NCBI GenBank assembly: GCA_902799905.1
Contig: CADCCB010000047.1
Location: 1-35,032, forward strand
Reading direction: 5' to 3'
Length of the DNA: 35,032 bases
From: an uncultured Prevotellaceae bacterium
Lineage (GTDB): Bacteria > Bacteroidota > Bacteroidia > Bacteroidales > Bacteroidaceae
Shown: one piece after another, positions 1 to 9,617 of the stretch
How the letters are laid out: each line of letters starts with the position of its first letter
Position numbering within the stretch: the stretch's first letter is position 1
Notes under the pieces: model-generated
Database searches by the model: none
The model's input: the letters and a program-made list of their open reading frames with translations, nothing else
Told to the model about the DNA's origin: nothing
Position numbers and translations under genes: made by a program

Positions 1-97
1 GGTTCACAGGCACTTGCTTGGCTGTAAACGCAGCTTCGGCAAAAGCACCCATTGTAGTCATTAAGGCGACTACGGCCATGAGTAGAGTCTTCTTCAT
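1..97 (-). CDS. N-terminus of a secreted protein, cut by the window edge
   Basis: The first 32 codons of a leftward gene start at the ATG at 97-95. They encode a clear Sec signal peptide: MKK, a hydrophobic core rich in L, M, A and V, and an AFA cleavage site followed by EAAFTAKQVPVN. This is the same signal style as the other exported proteins here. Too little mature sequence is present to name a family. The 5' flank (98-220) is AT-rich. It has no convincing TAnnTTTG box, but a weak hairpin (AGCGTT / AACGCT) lies at about 150-175. Confidence 0.7.
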   Translation of the reverse strand, partial: MKKTLLMAVVALMTTMGAFAEAAFTAKQVPVN

Positions 98-220
98 ATT
101 ATCATATTATCATTTTATCATTCATAAGCAAAAAATTGTAACCATCGAGCGTTTTGTCTCATGATGCTAACGCTATGTTTAGGTGTGTTCTATTAATTAA
201 TAAAATCTTTTATAATCGGC
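98..220. other. AT-rich intergenic stretch
   Basis: This is non-coding sequence between the frameshifted small ORF and the secreted-protein start. It is A+T rich. Apart from a short possible hairpin in the presumed leader of the leftward gene, I see no promoter, terminator or ORF in it. Confidence 0.4.
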
Positions 221-366
221 CTAGATTCCGCAGCACTTTAGTTTAACTTTCTTTATAAGTTCCTGAGCAACAAAAAGTTCTTCGACGCGCGAAGCTGACG
301 CTCCAGCAGGTCAATGCTGTACGAACGGGGTACGCTGACATGTACGTTGATGGTTCTTGCTTCCAT
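221..366 (-). pseudogene. small frameshifted ORF (possible DNA-binding or antitoxin-like peptide)
   Basis: An ATG at 366-364 opens a 37-codon frame (MEARTINVHVSVPRSYSIDL...) that ends at TAA 255-253. After LLERQL the natural-looking continuation lies in another frame, ASRVEELFVAQELIKKVK, which stops at TAG 223-221. The two halves together read like one short amphipathic protein, so an indel near 290-297 probably broke the gene. A strong promoter lies directly upstream (394-403). I cannot name the family. The N-terminus resembles short Prevotella proteins I have seen, but this is recall and not a search. The intact 37-residue frame may still be translated. Confidence 0.45.
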
Positions 367-393
367 AATTCTCGTCGTTTAGAGTTTCACGAC

Positions 394-403
394 TGCAAAG
401 ATA
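394..403 (-). promoter_or_regulatory. Bacteroidetes promoter -7 box for the small ORF
   Basis: The minus strand reads TATCTTTGCA, an exact match to the TAnnTTTGC -7 element. It lies 28 nt before the ATG at 366. Confidence 0.65.
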
Positions 404-474
404 CGAAATTTCCGCGAAAGTCGTATGCCTTCAGCGGAAAAAAGTGACAGAATCATCAAACTGCCCCCAACAAA

Positions 475-505
475 GAGGCACCCGCCCGGAATGGGAGAGT
501 GCCTC
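475..505 (-). terminator. hairpin after the pectin-locus operon
   Basis: GAGGCAC (minus strand, 505-499) pairs with GTGCCTC (481-475) across a C/G-rich loop, and TTTGTTG follows. It lies 26 nt past the stop of the 381-residue secreted protein, as expected for the end of the susC-susD operon. Confidence 0.6.
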
Positions 506-530
506 GATATGTAAGCGTGTAAGGACGACC

Positions 531-1676
531 TTACTTCATCATGACCTTCTTGCCGTTCTTGATGATAACACCCTTGTAGGCTTCGTTCACCTTCTGACCA
601 GCGAGGTTGAAGATAGTGCCGTTCTGCATGTCGGCAGCCTTCACGTTGGCAATACCATCTGTACCTGCTGTTGGGTCGTACTGAGCGTCATAGGAAGCCT
701 CAGAGTAGTCAACATCGACAACAAAGTTGACCTGCTTGCCACCGTAAGTGAATGTTACGGTCTCAGCACCGTTCACACACATGATGGTCTGAGTAGCCTG
801 AGTACCGTCCTTAACAGTCGTTACAGGAATATCCAGAGTGATTCCATTGAACTCTTGGAATTTGGGTTCATCACCAGCATTGTTTGGGATGGCATAGAAA
901 GTCATGCGATAGATCTTCTTGCCAGTAGCAGCAGTAAAGGTATTCTGAGCACCATTTGAATTCTTGATGCCTGTATATGCTGCGCCATTAACAGTGATGC
1001 TGGCTCCATTACCATATAGCTTTGAGGTGTTACCAGATATCTGCATTGTGGCTCCGTCACCGTATGTCACCAGATTTTCTTTGGCAGAGAACGAATAAAC
1101 CTTGCTCTGTGGCTCAACGTAGGTACCGGCAGCAGTAGAGATACCATTAAGACCTGTGGTGCCACCCTTGGCATAGATGGTGTATACATGTCCACCGATG
1201 AACTTATAGACACCTGTGTAGTAACTATCCAAGCCGTCTACAGGAGTTTCTGCGATAGCAACATTATCCTTGCCAGTCTGGTCGTAGCAAGACACGGCCT
1301 TGCCTGCACCATGCTTGTAGTAGAGCGTAACATCGGTGTTCTGCTTGGCAGTGACGATAAGCGAGATACCCAGCGGGGTAGCGTCAGCATATGCTGTGCC
1401 TTCCCAGCCGTTAGCCTCAGCAGGAGCTTCGTCTACACGGATGTTGACATACTTGGTGAATGTGAAGCCTGCATAGGTCTTGGGATCATTATTGTCCTGT
1501 TCGTCCTTAATGAGCGCGGTTTGAGAGTCCTGAACGCCAGTCACCACGGTGACAAAGTCGTTGTCGAGGAGTGTCGTGCCCTTAGGCAGTGAGCCTGCGT
1601 TGGTGGCATTCCAATCCTGAGCGTTTGCTGTCATGGCTGCCATAGCGACAGCGGCAAAGAGTAAAATTTTCTTCAT
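531..1676 (-). CDS. secreted protein of unknown function, last gene of the pectin locus
   Basis: This 381-residue protein has a signal peptide (residues 1-19, cleavage after ANA before QDW). It is predicted to be mostly beta, with many Gly, Thr and Asn. A possible second beta module runs from about residue 190 to 300 (KVYSFSAKENLVTYGDG...FNGITLDIPVT). The end, FNLAGQKVNEAYKGVIIKNG followed by KKVMMK, is nearly identical to the tail of the PL1 lyase at 9881-11704, and both fit type IX-style C-terminal signals. It lies 96 nt downstream of the beta-helix lipoprotein, separated by a 14-bp hairpin. I recognise no catalytic motif. Its position suggests pectin binding or processing, which is inference. 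Confidence 0.75.
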   Translation of the reverse strand: MKKILLFAAVAMAAMTANAQDWNATNAGSLPKGTTLLDNDFVTVVTGVQDSQTALIKDEQDNNDPKTYAGFTFTKYVNIRVDEAPAEANGWEGTAYADATPLGISLIVTAKQNTDVTLYYKHGAGKAVSCYDQTGKDNVAIAETPVDGLDSYYTGVYKFIGGHVYTIYAKGGTTGLNGISTAAGTYVEPQSKVYSFSAKENLVTYGDGATMQISGNTSKLYGNGASITVNGAAYTGIKNSNGAQNTFTAATGKKIYRMTFYAIPNNAGDEPKFQEFNGITLDIPVTTVKDGTQATQTIMCVNGAETVTFTYGGKQVNFVVDVDYSEASYDAQYDPTAGTDGIANVKAADMQNGTIFNLAGQKVNEAYKGVIIKNGKKVMMK

Positions 1677-1719
1677 AAAATTGTGTTGATAATGTTAATA
1701 AATGAAATGTAATAAGTAA

Positions 1720-1760
1720 TGAGAAATGAGGAGCGAGAGGTCTCATCTCCTCATTTCTCA
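1720..1760 (-). repeat. 14-bp perfect inverted repeat inside the operon
   Basis: TGAGAAATGAGGAG (1720-1733) and its exact complement (1747-1760) enclose a 13-nt loop in the gap between the beta-helix lipoprotein and the 381-residue gene. No T-run follows on the minus strand (ATTACTTATT), so partial termination or an mRNA-stabilising or processing hairpin is more likely than a full terminator. Confidence 0.55.
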
Positions 1761-1772
1761 CTTTAGAGTCGC

Positions 1773-4085
1773 TTACTTCTGAGTGCGCCACTTAGCGGCA
1801 CCAATCTCGTTGGTCACGATCGGGTTGTTGAAGTCCTTGAAGTAGAGGTTGGCCGTACCACCAATGAGGCTGTTGACACCTGCTTCAGGCGTGCTACCGT
1901 CGATAGAGCCTGTGTTGTGGCAGAACGGAGCGTCAGCCTCGGCACCAGTAACCATCACAGGAGGATACGGATTGACCATCAGGTCAGCAGCAGAGATGTC
2001 TGCAATGTGCACCTTCAACTCATCTGTACCTGCTGGGAATATTACTCCACTATTATCTGCAAAGAAACCGAACGAGTTCTTCGTTGCACTGAAGCCATTG
2101 GCCGTAAAGATGTCGCCGCCGGCATTTCCTGTATTGTCATTGGTTGACCAGTTGTCGTGGATATCGAAAGTGGTCACATCCTCGCAGACACCAAGTAATT
2201 TACGGATATCGGCACCCTGGAGGTTCAAGTCGCGGGCATCGCCAGCCTTCTTCACCTGTACGAACAGGTTCTTGCGAACGATGATGGTAGATCCTGCAGG
2301 CAGTGAACGGAATGAGAACATCGGACGTCCACTGTAGGTATTCAAGTTGACGAAGGTGTTGTTCTCGACGGTGATATGGAACACGAGACTGGGATCCTCC
2401 CACTTGCCATCACCTGTACCATGGGTCAAGAAGTTACCTATTGGGGTGTCGAAGAACGTGTTGTTACGCCATACCATGTCGTTGAAGCAGTTAGAAGCCG
2501 GGTTGTTCAAGTCGCCAGTGAAGAAGCCGTAACCGGAACCGTTGCCACCATAGCCACCACAATTGTAGAACTCGCAGTTCTCAACAATGAAGTGACGGAT
2601 GAACTCACCGAACTTACACTGTGTACGACCGAAGCCACGGATGAAGCGCTGGAACGAGCAGCCACGGATCTCGAAGTTCTCAATCGACATACCCATACCA
2701 CCAGAGTACTGGTTGAAGAGGTAGTTACCGGTAGCACCACCCTGGAATGAGTTATGGGCACCAGGATAGTCGAAGTCGATGTCCTCAATAATGATGTTGT
2801 CGATGTCGATAGGAATATTGGCATTCTCACCATCGAGCGGCATACGACCGAGCATGAAGAGAGCAGGTGAGCCCGTTGACGACGGCAGGTTGCGCAGGTC
2901 GTAAACCTTAGCCTTGGCCTTGCCCTCAGCAATGTCGGCTGGGTTGGTCTTCAGGGTGAAGCCCTTGTAGAGTTCGGTGTTGGCCGTGGTGAAGTAGACC
3001 TTGCCGCCCTCGAGGTAGAACTCCTGATTCTCGGCGAGTTCGATGTCGGTCATGAAGTCACGGAGCACCTTGTCGAGACGGATAGCCTTGAAGTTGGGGC
3101 CTAAGAGGTTAGCATAGTCAGCAAACTTATAGACAGTGCCGTCAATATTCATGGTGTCAACCTCGGCGTAGCCGTTAGCCTCGTTGAGGAGGATAGGATC
3201 GCCAAGAATACCCTTCGTACGGACTGGACGGGTATTGTAGACAGCGTCAACGGCAATGGCAATGTCCTTATCTACCACGTCAACCAGATAGACAGAGTTC
3301 TGAGTGAGGCCCTCTACATCGATGTAGCCACGCTCGAAGTCTGCATCGGTCAGGGTATAGTTATTACCCTGGAACTTCTCGGGCACTTCAGCACCAGGAG
3401 AACTCTCAGAAGCGGTGATGCGGAAATAGTCGCACTTCCACACCTTCTTGTCACCGGCAGTAACCTCAGTGAAGTGCTCCTTCCATTCCTCGTAGTTAGG
3501 ATCGGTGTCCTTCACCTCGCGGTTCAGATAGACGCGGAAACTGGCCTTGCCAGTGGCCTCATCGAACACGTTATCACCAATCTGTGCGATGATGGCAGGC
3601 GTAGAATAGCGTCCCTCGGTAGAGATCTGGAGATAGTCGGCCCAGTGCTGTCCGTCACCGTAGCCCCACCACTGGCTATGCTTGCCGTCGGCACGGAGGG
3701 CACGAATGGCAAAACGGTAGTTGGTGTTGTAGGACAGGTTGGTCAGCAGCATGGTGTCCTTGTCGGCAGCCAAGGTATAGGTCTCGAGAATATTATCGGG
3801 GTTCTCCCATGCCTCTTCACCAGTATTGACCTTCATCTGGGTGGACATCTTGATTTCATAGCCAGTGGCACCCTGTATCATGCTCCAAGAGAGGAAAATC
3901 GAGTTTCTGCCACGCAGAGCGCAGAGATCGGGGTCGCTGGATCCGGCAGACACGGTGTAGCGTGTGCGGAACTGCGGCCGCATCAGTCGGTCGGCCGACT
4001 CTGAGTAGCCATTATCGTCGTCTTTGCAGGAGAAAACTGCAAAGGTCGTCAACAGCATCAGCGAATATATAAATATCTTTTTCAT
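1773..4085 (-). CDS. surface lipoprotein with fibronectin III-like and beta-helix (DUF4957/DUF5123-type) regions
   Basis: This 770-residue protein starts with a lipoprotein signal: FAVFSC puts the lipidated Cys at residue 20, followed by KDDDN. Residues about 50-155 look like one FN3 module (SWSMIQGATGYEIKM, NYRFAIRALRADG). From about 370 onward the sequence is an Asn/Gly/Phe-rich repetitive fold (VENCEFYNCGG, WRNNTFFDTP, VENNTFVNL, VRKNLFVQV), typical of a right-handed parallel beta-helix. This resembles the DUF4957/DUF5123 proteins often encoded beside susCD in pectin loci. It starts 20 nt after susD. A surface role in binding homogalacturonan is likely. Lyase activity cannot be excluded, but I see no PL1 WIDH motif. 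Confidence 0.82.
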   Translation of the reverse strand: MKKIFIYSLMLLTTFAVFSCKDDDNGYSESADRLMRPQFRTRYTVSAGSSDPDLCALRGRNSIFLSWSMIQGATGYEIKMSTQMKVNTGEEAWENPDNILETYTLAADKDTMLLTNLSYNTNYRFAIRALRADGKHSQWWGYGDGQHWADYLQISTEGRYSTPAIIAQIGDNVFDEATGKASFRVYLNREVKDTDPNYEEWKEHFTEVTAGDKKVWKCDYFRITASESSPGAEVPEKFQGNNYTLTDADFERGYIDVEGLTQNSVYLVDVVDKDIAIAVDAVYNTRPVRTKGILGDPILLNEANGYAEVDTMNIDGTVYKFADYANLLGPNFKAIRLDKVLRDFMTDIELAENQEFYLEGGKVYFTTANTELYKGFTLKTNPADIAEGKAKAKVYDLRNLPSSTGSPALFMLGRMPLDGENANIPIDIDNIIIEDIDFDYPGAHNSFQGGATGNYLFNQYSGGMGMSIENFEIRGCSFQRFIRGFGRTQCKFGEFIRHFIVENCEFYNCGGYGGNGSGYGFFTGDLNNPASNCFNDMVWRNNTFFDTPIGNFLTHGTGDGKWEDPSLVFHITVENNTFVNLNTYSGRPMFSFRSLPAGSTIIVRKNLFVQVKKAGDARDLNLQGADIRKLLGVCEDVTTFDIHDNWSTNDNTGNAGGDIFTANGFSATKNSFGFFADNSGVIFPAGTDELKVHIADISAADLMVNPYPPVMVTGAEADAPFCHNTGSIDGSTPEAGVNSLIGGTANLYFKDFNNPIVTNEIGAAKWRTQK

Positions 4086-4105
4086 ATCTGCATATACTTT
4101 TTTAA

Positions 4106-6229
4106 TTAATAGCCGTAGTAGTTAGAGTAGCCGCCGCGGCGCAAAGCCTCACGCGGAATGGGGAGGAGATAGCGGATGACAGGATAGGTATCGAGAACCT
4201 GTCCGCCGTCAATCTTCTTTGCTACGCCATTGTCGATGAGGTAGATGTTGCCATAGTCACCAGCGTCGACACCGCCGTGGATATAGCCATAGAGCGAGTA
4301 GCGCACAGCAGCCTGCGGATAGCCACCATCTTCGTCCCACCATTTGTTGTAGAATTCGGCATTTTCCGTCCACTGAACTTTTTCCACAGATTCGTCGTTA
4401 GGTTTCTTGATAGCCGTATAGGGCAGGTTGTTGTCGTTGAACCAGAGTTGCGGGTTGTTACGGATATTGACAGCAGAGTGAATCTGTGTTCCAACCTCGT
4501 CAGTGGTCTTCAACTCAGTTGAGGTTGCCTCCTTGTTGAGAATGAAGAGACAGGGCAATGTAGTATTCTGATAGTAACTCAGGTCAAGGACATTCTTGGC
4601 GGGGTTCTTGATGTAGATGTAGGCCATACTGTTCGGCAGCAGGCGATTATCAAAATACTCCACACCGTCATGATCTTCCACAGCATCGCCCCATGTGACG
4701 CCAACACCGGCATCCTCGGCCACAGCCCAGTTACGCATGAAGGTCCAGTAGATAGTCTCGCTGAGCAGGTTGTTGCGCACGAGGTCCTTCCAGCGCATGT
4801 TCTCGCCAGCGAACTCCCACTTACGCTCGTTGAGGATAGCCTTCAGGAAAGACTCCTCGTCGGTAGCAGTCACGGCAGGAGCACCACCAGCGGCCTCACG
4901 GAAAGCACGCTCACGGACAGTGTTCAGGCATTCCATAGCCTTGCTGTTGACAGCATGGGTCAGTTTGGCATCAGCCTCGGCATACATCAGCAACACGTCG
5001 GCATAGCGCAGGTAAGGATAGTTGATACCTGTGTTGCTGGTAGAAATCTTGGTGTAGGCACTGGTGGTATTCCAGATCTTAGACCATTTCAGGTTGTGCA
5101 GGCCATAGGAAGCACGCAGGATGGGAGTGCCCTGATAGTCATAGTACCAGAAGCCCTCGCCCACATACTTACGGGCATCGCCTGCAGCGAAACTGTAGCG
5201 ATAGAACGACTCCAGATACTGACCGCCGTTGCACTCGCCCCACTGGAAGTTGGTCTCACCGGCATTCGACTGGAAGGTCGGGCCCTGACGGTAACCAATA
5301 GAGCCAGATGCCTCGATGGCAAACGGCAACTCGAAAATGACATCGTCGTCGTTGGTGAACTGCATGTTGCACTCGTCGTAGAACACCTTCTGGAAGTCCT
5401 TCTTCAGACTGTGGGTGCCACTGGCGATGACAGAGTCAGCATAGAGGCGGGCCTTCTCCAGGAACCACTGCTCTTGAGCGGCAGCGGGCTTACCCATGTA
5501 GCCATAGGATGTAGCATCGTCGGCATTGTGACGGAGAGAATAACCGGCAGCCTGAAGGGCGATACGGGAAATCATAGCCCAGCAAGCCTCCTTCGAGGCA
5601 CGCTCGATGCCCTCAGAATTCTCAGATGCGAACTTCATCTTGGGAGCAGCAGCAGCCAGATCCTCAACCAGGGCCTTAGCCACCTCGTCGCGCGAAGTGA
5701 TGGCTGGTGCGAAGTTCTCGGTAGCCGAAGTAGGCTCGAAGGTGAAGGGCACGTCGCCCCAGTAACACATCAACTCATAGTACAGCATGGCGCGCAGCAC
5801 CTTGGCCTCGCCCATCATCTGCATAATCTCAGCATTCCTCTCATCATAGACGGAGCCGTTCTTCAGGTTGTAGACGAAGTTGTTGGCATTCTCGATAGCC
5901 GTCCATGTGGCATTCCACACGCTGTTGACGGTGCTGCTGTTAGCATCGCAGTCGTAACGCTGCGGGGTATTCGACTGCTTCGACTCGCGACTGTTGCTGA
6001 CATAGTCTACGTCAGAGTTCAGAATGAGCGAGTAGGTGTAAGCCTGTCCGAAGCAGTTGCCAGCCAAGATGCTGGCATAGACACCGTTGAGGGCCTCGCC
6101 TGCATCTTTTTGTGAACTGAAGACGTCCTCGATGGAGTACTTCGACGGAGAATCCACATCCAGATAGTCGTTACAGCCCGTCAGTAAGAGTGCTCCGAGT
6201 CCACAGGTCAATATACTCTTTATTTTCAT
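4106..6229 (-). CDS. susD-like: SusD/RagB-family glycan-binding lipoprotein
   Basis: This 707-residue protein has the lipobox LLTGC (Cys 19) followed by NDYLDVDSPSKYSIEDVFSSQ, the standard SusD start. The alpha-helical SusD pattern follows: YASILAGNCFG, AKVLRAMLYYELMCYWGDVPFT, the TPR-like middle and RYADVLLMYAEADAKL. It is longer than many SusD proteins (roughly 500-600 residues), with extra sequence in the C-terminal half. It follows susC by 36 nt. As the lid of the SusCD complex it would capture oligosaccharides at the cell surface. The adjacent PL1 enzyme makes oligogalacturonides the likely ligand. Confidence 0.95.
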   Translation of the reverse strand: MKIKSILTCGLGALLLTGCNDYLDVDSPSKYSIEDVFSSQKDAGEALNGVYASILAGNCFGQAYTYSLILNSDVDYVSNSRESKQSNTPQRYDCDANSSTVNSVWNATWTAIENANNFVYNLKNGSVYDERNAEIMQMMGEAKVLRAMLYYELMCYWGDVPFTFEPTSATENFAPAITSRDEVAKALVEDLAAAAPKMKFASENSEGIERASKEACWAMISRIALQAAGYSLRHNADDATSYGYMGKPAAAQEQWFLEKARLYADSVIASGTHSLKKDFQKVFYDECNMQFTNDDDVIFELPFAIEASGSIGYRQGPTFQSNAGETNFQWGECNGGQYLESFYRYSFAAGDARKYVGEGFWYYDYQGTPILRASYGLHNLKWSKIWNTTSAYTKISTSNTGINYPYLRYADVLLMYAEADAKLTHAVNSKAMECLNTVRERAFREAAGGAPAVTATDEESFLKAILNERKWEFAGENMRWKDLVRNNLLSETIYWTFMRNWAVAEDAGVGVTWGDAVEDHDGVEYFDNRLLPNSMAYIYIKNPAKNVLDLSYYQNTTLPCLFILNKEATSTELKTTDEVGTQIHSAVNIRNNPQLWFNDNNLPYTAIKKPNDESVEKVQWTENAEFYNKWWDEDGGYPQAAVRYSLYGYIHGGVDAGDYGNIYLIDNGVAKKIDGGQVLDTYPVIRYLLPIPREALRRGGYSNYYGY

Positions 6230-6265
6230 GATCGTTGTCTTCTTAGTTTTATAAATAATGTAGCG

Positions 6266-9200
6266 TTAGAACGTAGCGTTGATACCGAATGAGAAGGTAC
6301 GGGCACGCGGATAGCGGTTGTAGTCCATCGAGGGTGTGAGGCCCGACTGCACATCGACTTCGGGATCATAGCCAGAATAACCAGTGATGATGAAGAGGTT
6401 GCCGAAAGAAGCATAGGCACGCAGTTTGCTCAGATAGAGTTTCTTGACGAGATTCTTCGGCAGTGTATAGCCTATGGTGACGTCAGAGCAACGCAGGAAC
6501 GAACCGTCCTCCACAAAGTAAGAGTTGATGGTGTTGGTCACCACGTCGGCAGGATTCCAGCGTCCCTTAGGAGCGTTCATCGTCAGGTAGTCAGTAGTCT
6601 GGTCAAGCACGGTTGCCGACGTTGTGGTATAGTCATCGTGACTACCGAAGTCAGCCGTGTAGGCCCAACGGTTGTTACGACCGAACTCACTCAGTACGTT
6701 GGTATAGTTAGTAGCAGTACCAGAACTTGAAGACAGGGCGTATGCCGTTCCGTTATACACGTCGAAGTCGAGCATGTAGGTGAAGTTGGCATTAAAGTCG
6801 AAGTCCTTCCACTGGCCGCTCAGACCGAAACCACCCTGCCACTTGGGGTTGGTGTTGCCAATGACCTGACGGTCCTTGTCGGTGATCTTACCGTCACCGT
6901 CGAGATCCTTGAACTTCACCTTGCCAGGCATTGAGGGATCACCGGAGGTAGAAGCACCCAGCACGTCGGTAGTCATTTCGGGAACGCCTTCCTTGAGCAC
7001 CCACTTGGTCTTGTTGTTCCAAGTGTCGATGTCGAAGTCGTTGACGGAGTAGAGACCGTCGTAGACATAGCCATAGAACAGGCCTACCTCACCGCCTACC
7101 TGCAGGATGTAGTCATCCTTACCGGAAGAATAGAAGCGGTTGCTGTTGTTGTAGAGGACATCGTCGGAAGCGTTCAGTTCCTTCACCTTCATCTTGTTGT
7201 GACCCAGGGTCAGGTTGGCACTTACCACATAGTCCTTACCGCGAACGATGTCGCCGTTGATAGTAAGTTCGAAACCAGAGTTCTGCACCTTACCGATGTT
7301 CTGCTGCTGGTAGGTATAACCAGAGGTCGTAGAGATGGGCGAACGATAGAGCAGGTCGCGAGTAGTATTGATATAGAACTCGGGTGTGATGCTCAGACGG
7401 CCCTTGAAGAGCGAGATATCGAAGGCCAAGTTGCGGGTGATGGTGGTCTCCCACTTGATGTCCTTGTTGGGATACTGCGAGGGTGAACTGTAGTACATCT
7501 CACCATACTGGCGCTGTTCACCGAAACCAGGACCACCTTCAGTAGATACGGTGTAGCGATAACGCCACAGGTCAGAGTCGATATTGTTGTTACCAGCAAG
7601 ACCGAAGGCAGCACGCAGTTTCAGGTTGTCAATCCACTTCACGTTCTTCATGAAGGGCTCGTCACTGATGACCCATGCACCAGAGATAGAGGGGAACCAA
7701 CCCCACTGGTTGCCAGGAGCAAACTTGGTAGAACCGTCGGCACGGAGCGTAGCCGAAGCGAGGTAACGGTGCTTCCAGTTGTAACTGACCTGTCCGAAGA
7801 ACGAAGCCGTACGGTCGGGAGTAGAGCGGTAGGTCTCAGAGATATAGACATCACCCAAGCCCATGTTGTCGAAGGCACGCTCTGCCGAGATAGAGCGGTC
7901 GAAGTAACGGTTCTTCTGTGTGCTCTCTTTGTACTCGGTATTGTAGATTTCCTGACCAAGGAGGAACGAGAAGTTATGGTCTTCCTTGATGCTCATGTCG
8001 TAAGTAGCCGTGTTGGTCCAAGTGTAGGACTGAGTCGTGCGGTTCACCACCTGAGCCACAGGCTGTGAGTTGTACTTCTTACCTTCTGCCGTGAGGTAGC
8101 CCCAATAGCGCTGCTGGTCACGGAAAGAGATGGAGAAGTTACCCTCGGTACGCAGTGTCAGGCCCTCAATGGGGGTCCAAGTGAGCGACATGCGGTTGTT
8201 CACATTGTAGGAGTGACGCTTCTGCACGTTGGTGGCAATATTGTTGATGGGGTTGTTCTCGTCCCATTCAGCCAGTGCATCAGGATCTACGTTGGTGAAG
8301 TGTGTGCCATAGTTGGCAAACTGGGTGTAACCCTTGGTGGGAGCATACTTCAGCACGTCGATGATACCGCCAGTACCCACACCATCACCACCGGCACCAT
8401 TGTCGCGACGGTAGGTCATCGTGGGGCTGTAGTTGAACTTCAGGTTCTTGCTGAGGTTGGTGCTCAACTTGAGGTTGATGTTGGTACGACGTACGCCAGA
8501 GCCCTTGATGGTACCCTTATCGTCGGTCTGTGTGATAGACAACTTGAAGCGGGTATTGTCGCTACCGCCACCGATTGCCACATTGGCCATATAGTTAAGG
8601 GGCGACTCATTCATCACCTCGTCCTGCCAGTCCATGTTGGGCACGGTGCTATAAACGTCGAGGTCGGCGGGGTTGCCGAAGTGCTCACGCCAGTTACGGG
8701 CAGAAGTTGAACTGTAAGACACGCCACCCTGGGCACGGTCCCATGTATATTCTGCGAAGTCGGCAATGTTCATCAGGTCAAGTTTCTTGGCTCTGTGGGC
8801 GATGGTCAGACGACCATTGAACTCCACCTGCACCTTACCGGCCTGAGCCGACTTGGTGGTCACCACGATAACGCCATTACCACCCTTGGCACCATAGATA
8901 GCGGTCAGGGAGGCATCCTTCAATACGTCGATAGAGGCGATGTCAGAAGGTGGGATATCGTTGATGTTGGCCTGCTGGAAACCGTCAACGATATAAAGAG
9001 GCTCGTTGCTCTGGGTCACAGAGGTTGCACCACGTACGCGGATATTAATGTCTGCACCAGGCTGACCGTCGACTGTGGTTACCTGCACACCGGCAATCTT
9101 ACCCTGCAGGGCCTCACCGGCTGATGACACGGGCACAGCCTCCAGTTTCTTACCCTGAATGGATCCCACGGAACCAGTCAAATCTTTACGGGCCTTGCTG

Positions 9201-9541
9201 ACATAACCTACCACAACGACTTCTTCCATCATTGCGGCATCGTCTTCCATAACGACCTTCATGTTGCCTGACGGGGTCAATTCCTGAGCCTTCATGCCCA
9301 TGTAGGTGATAACGATCTTCTTGCCGGCTGGTACCTTCAGCGTGAAGTTACCGTCGAAGTCGGTCGCTACAGCATTCTTGGAATTGCCTTTCTCCATGAC
9401 GGTGGCACCGATGACGGTCTCACCCATTGAATCAAAGACCTGTCCCTTGGCCGTTGTCTGTGCCATCAACTCGGGAGGAGCGAGCACAAAAAATGCAGCC
9501 AAAAGACAAAGTTTGCACAATAGTTTCATTGCGTCCTTCAT
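6266..9541 (-). CDS. susC-like: SusC/RagA-family TonB-linked outer membrane transporter
   Basis: I place the start at ATG 9541, giving 1091 residues. A longer frame to 9631 would run through the promoter at 9618-9627 and is rejected. ATG 9529 (MKLLCK), which has AAGGA 5 nt upstream, is an equally reasonable start. After the signal peptide comes a carboxypeptidase-regulatory-like domain (about 30-100: GQVFDSMGETVIGATV, DFDGNFTLKVPAG), the EEVVVVGY linker, and the plug (about 120-235: GEALQGKIAGVQVT, RVRGATSV, PLYIVDGF, IDVLKDASLTAIYGAKGGNG). The beta-barrel ends in FSFGINATF. It imports glycan oligomers with energy from TonB. It is the first gene of the operon with susD, the beta-helix lipoprotein and the 381-residue protein. 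Confidence 0.95.
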   Translation of the reverse strand: MKDAMKLLCKLCLLAAFFVLAPPELMAQTTAKGQVFDSMGETVIGATVMEKGNSKNAVATDFDGNFTLKVPAGKKIVITYMGMKAQELTPSGNMKVVMEDDAAMMEEVVVVGYVSKARKDLTGSVGSIQGKKLEAVPVSSAGEALQGKIAGVQVTTVDGQPGADINIRVRGATSVTQSNEPLYIVDGFQQANINDIPPSDIASIDVLKDASLTAIYGAKGGNGVIVVTTKSAQAGKVQVEFNGRLTIAHRAKKLDLMNIADFAEYTWDRAQGGVSYSSTSARNWREHFGNPADLDVYSTVPNMDWQDEVMNESPLNYMANVAIGGGSDNTRFKLSITQTDDKGTIKGSGVRRTNINLKLSTNLSKNLKFNYSPTMTYRRDNGAGGDGVGTGGIIDVLKYAPTKGYTQFANYGTHFTNVDPDALAEWDENNPINNIATNVQKRHSYNVNNRMSLTWTPIEGLTLRTEGNFSISFRDQQRYWGYLTAEGKKYNSQPVAQVVNRTTQSYTWTNTATYDMSIKEDHNFSFLLGQEIYNTEYKESTQKNRYFDRSISAERAFDNMGLGDVYISETYRSTPDRTASFFGQVSYNWKHRYLASATLRADGSTKFAPGNQWGWFPSISGAWVISDEPFMKNVKWIDNLKLRAAFGLAGNNNIDSDLWRYRYTVSTEGGPGFGEQRQYGEMYYSSPSQYPNKDIKWETTITRNLAFDISLFKGRLSITPEFYINTTRDLLYRSPISTTSGYTYQQQNIGKVQNSGFELTINGDIVRGKDYVVSANLTLGHNKMKVKELNASDDVLYNNSNRFYSSGKDDYILQVGGEVGLFYGYVYDGLYSVNDFDIDTWNNKTKWVLKEGVPEMTTDVLGASTSGDPSMPGKVKFKDLDGDGKITDKDRQVIGNTNPKWQGGFGLSGQWKDFDFNANFTYMLDFDVYNGTAYALSSSSGTATNYTNVLSEFGRNNRWAYTADFGSHDDYTTTSATVLDQTTDYLTMNAPKGRWNPADVVTNTINSYFVEDGSFLRCSDVTIGYTLPKNLVKKLYLSKLRAYASFGNLFIITGYSGYDPEVDVQSGLTPSMDYNRYPRARTFSFGINATF

Positions 9542-9617
9542 ACTTTGTTTTGTTTTTGTTAGTACTATGATAATTTTATAATAAGTTTTAGTAATTCTTA
9601 AGTTCGTAGAAAATCGT

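Noticed and set aside
112-1500. CRISPR-like or tandem repeats in the left AT-rich region
   Set aside because: No regularly spaced repeat units exist. Only scattered A/T runs and single hairpins are present.
4670-6115. Long plus-strand open frame (481 codons) opposite susD
   Set aside because: It is the antisense shadow of a clearly recognisable SusD gene. It has no domain, signal or promoter of its own.
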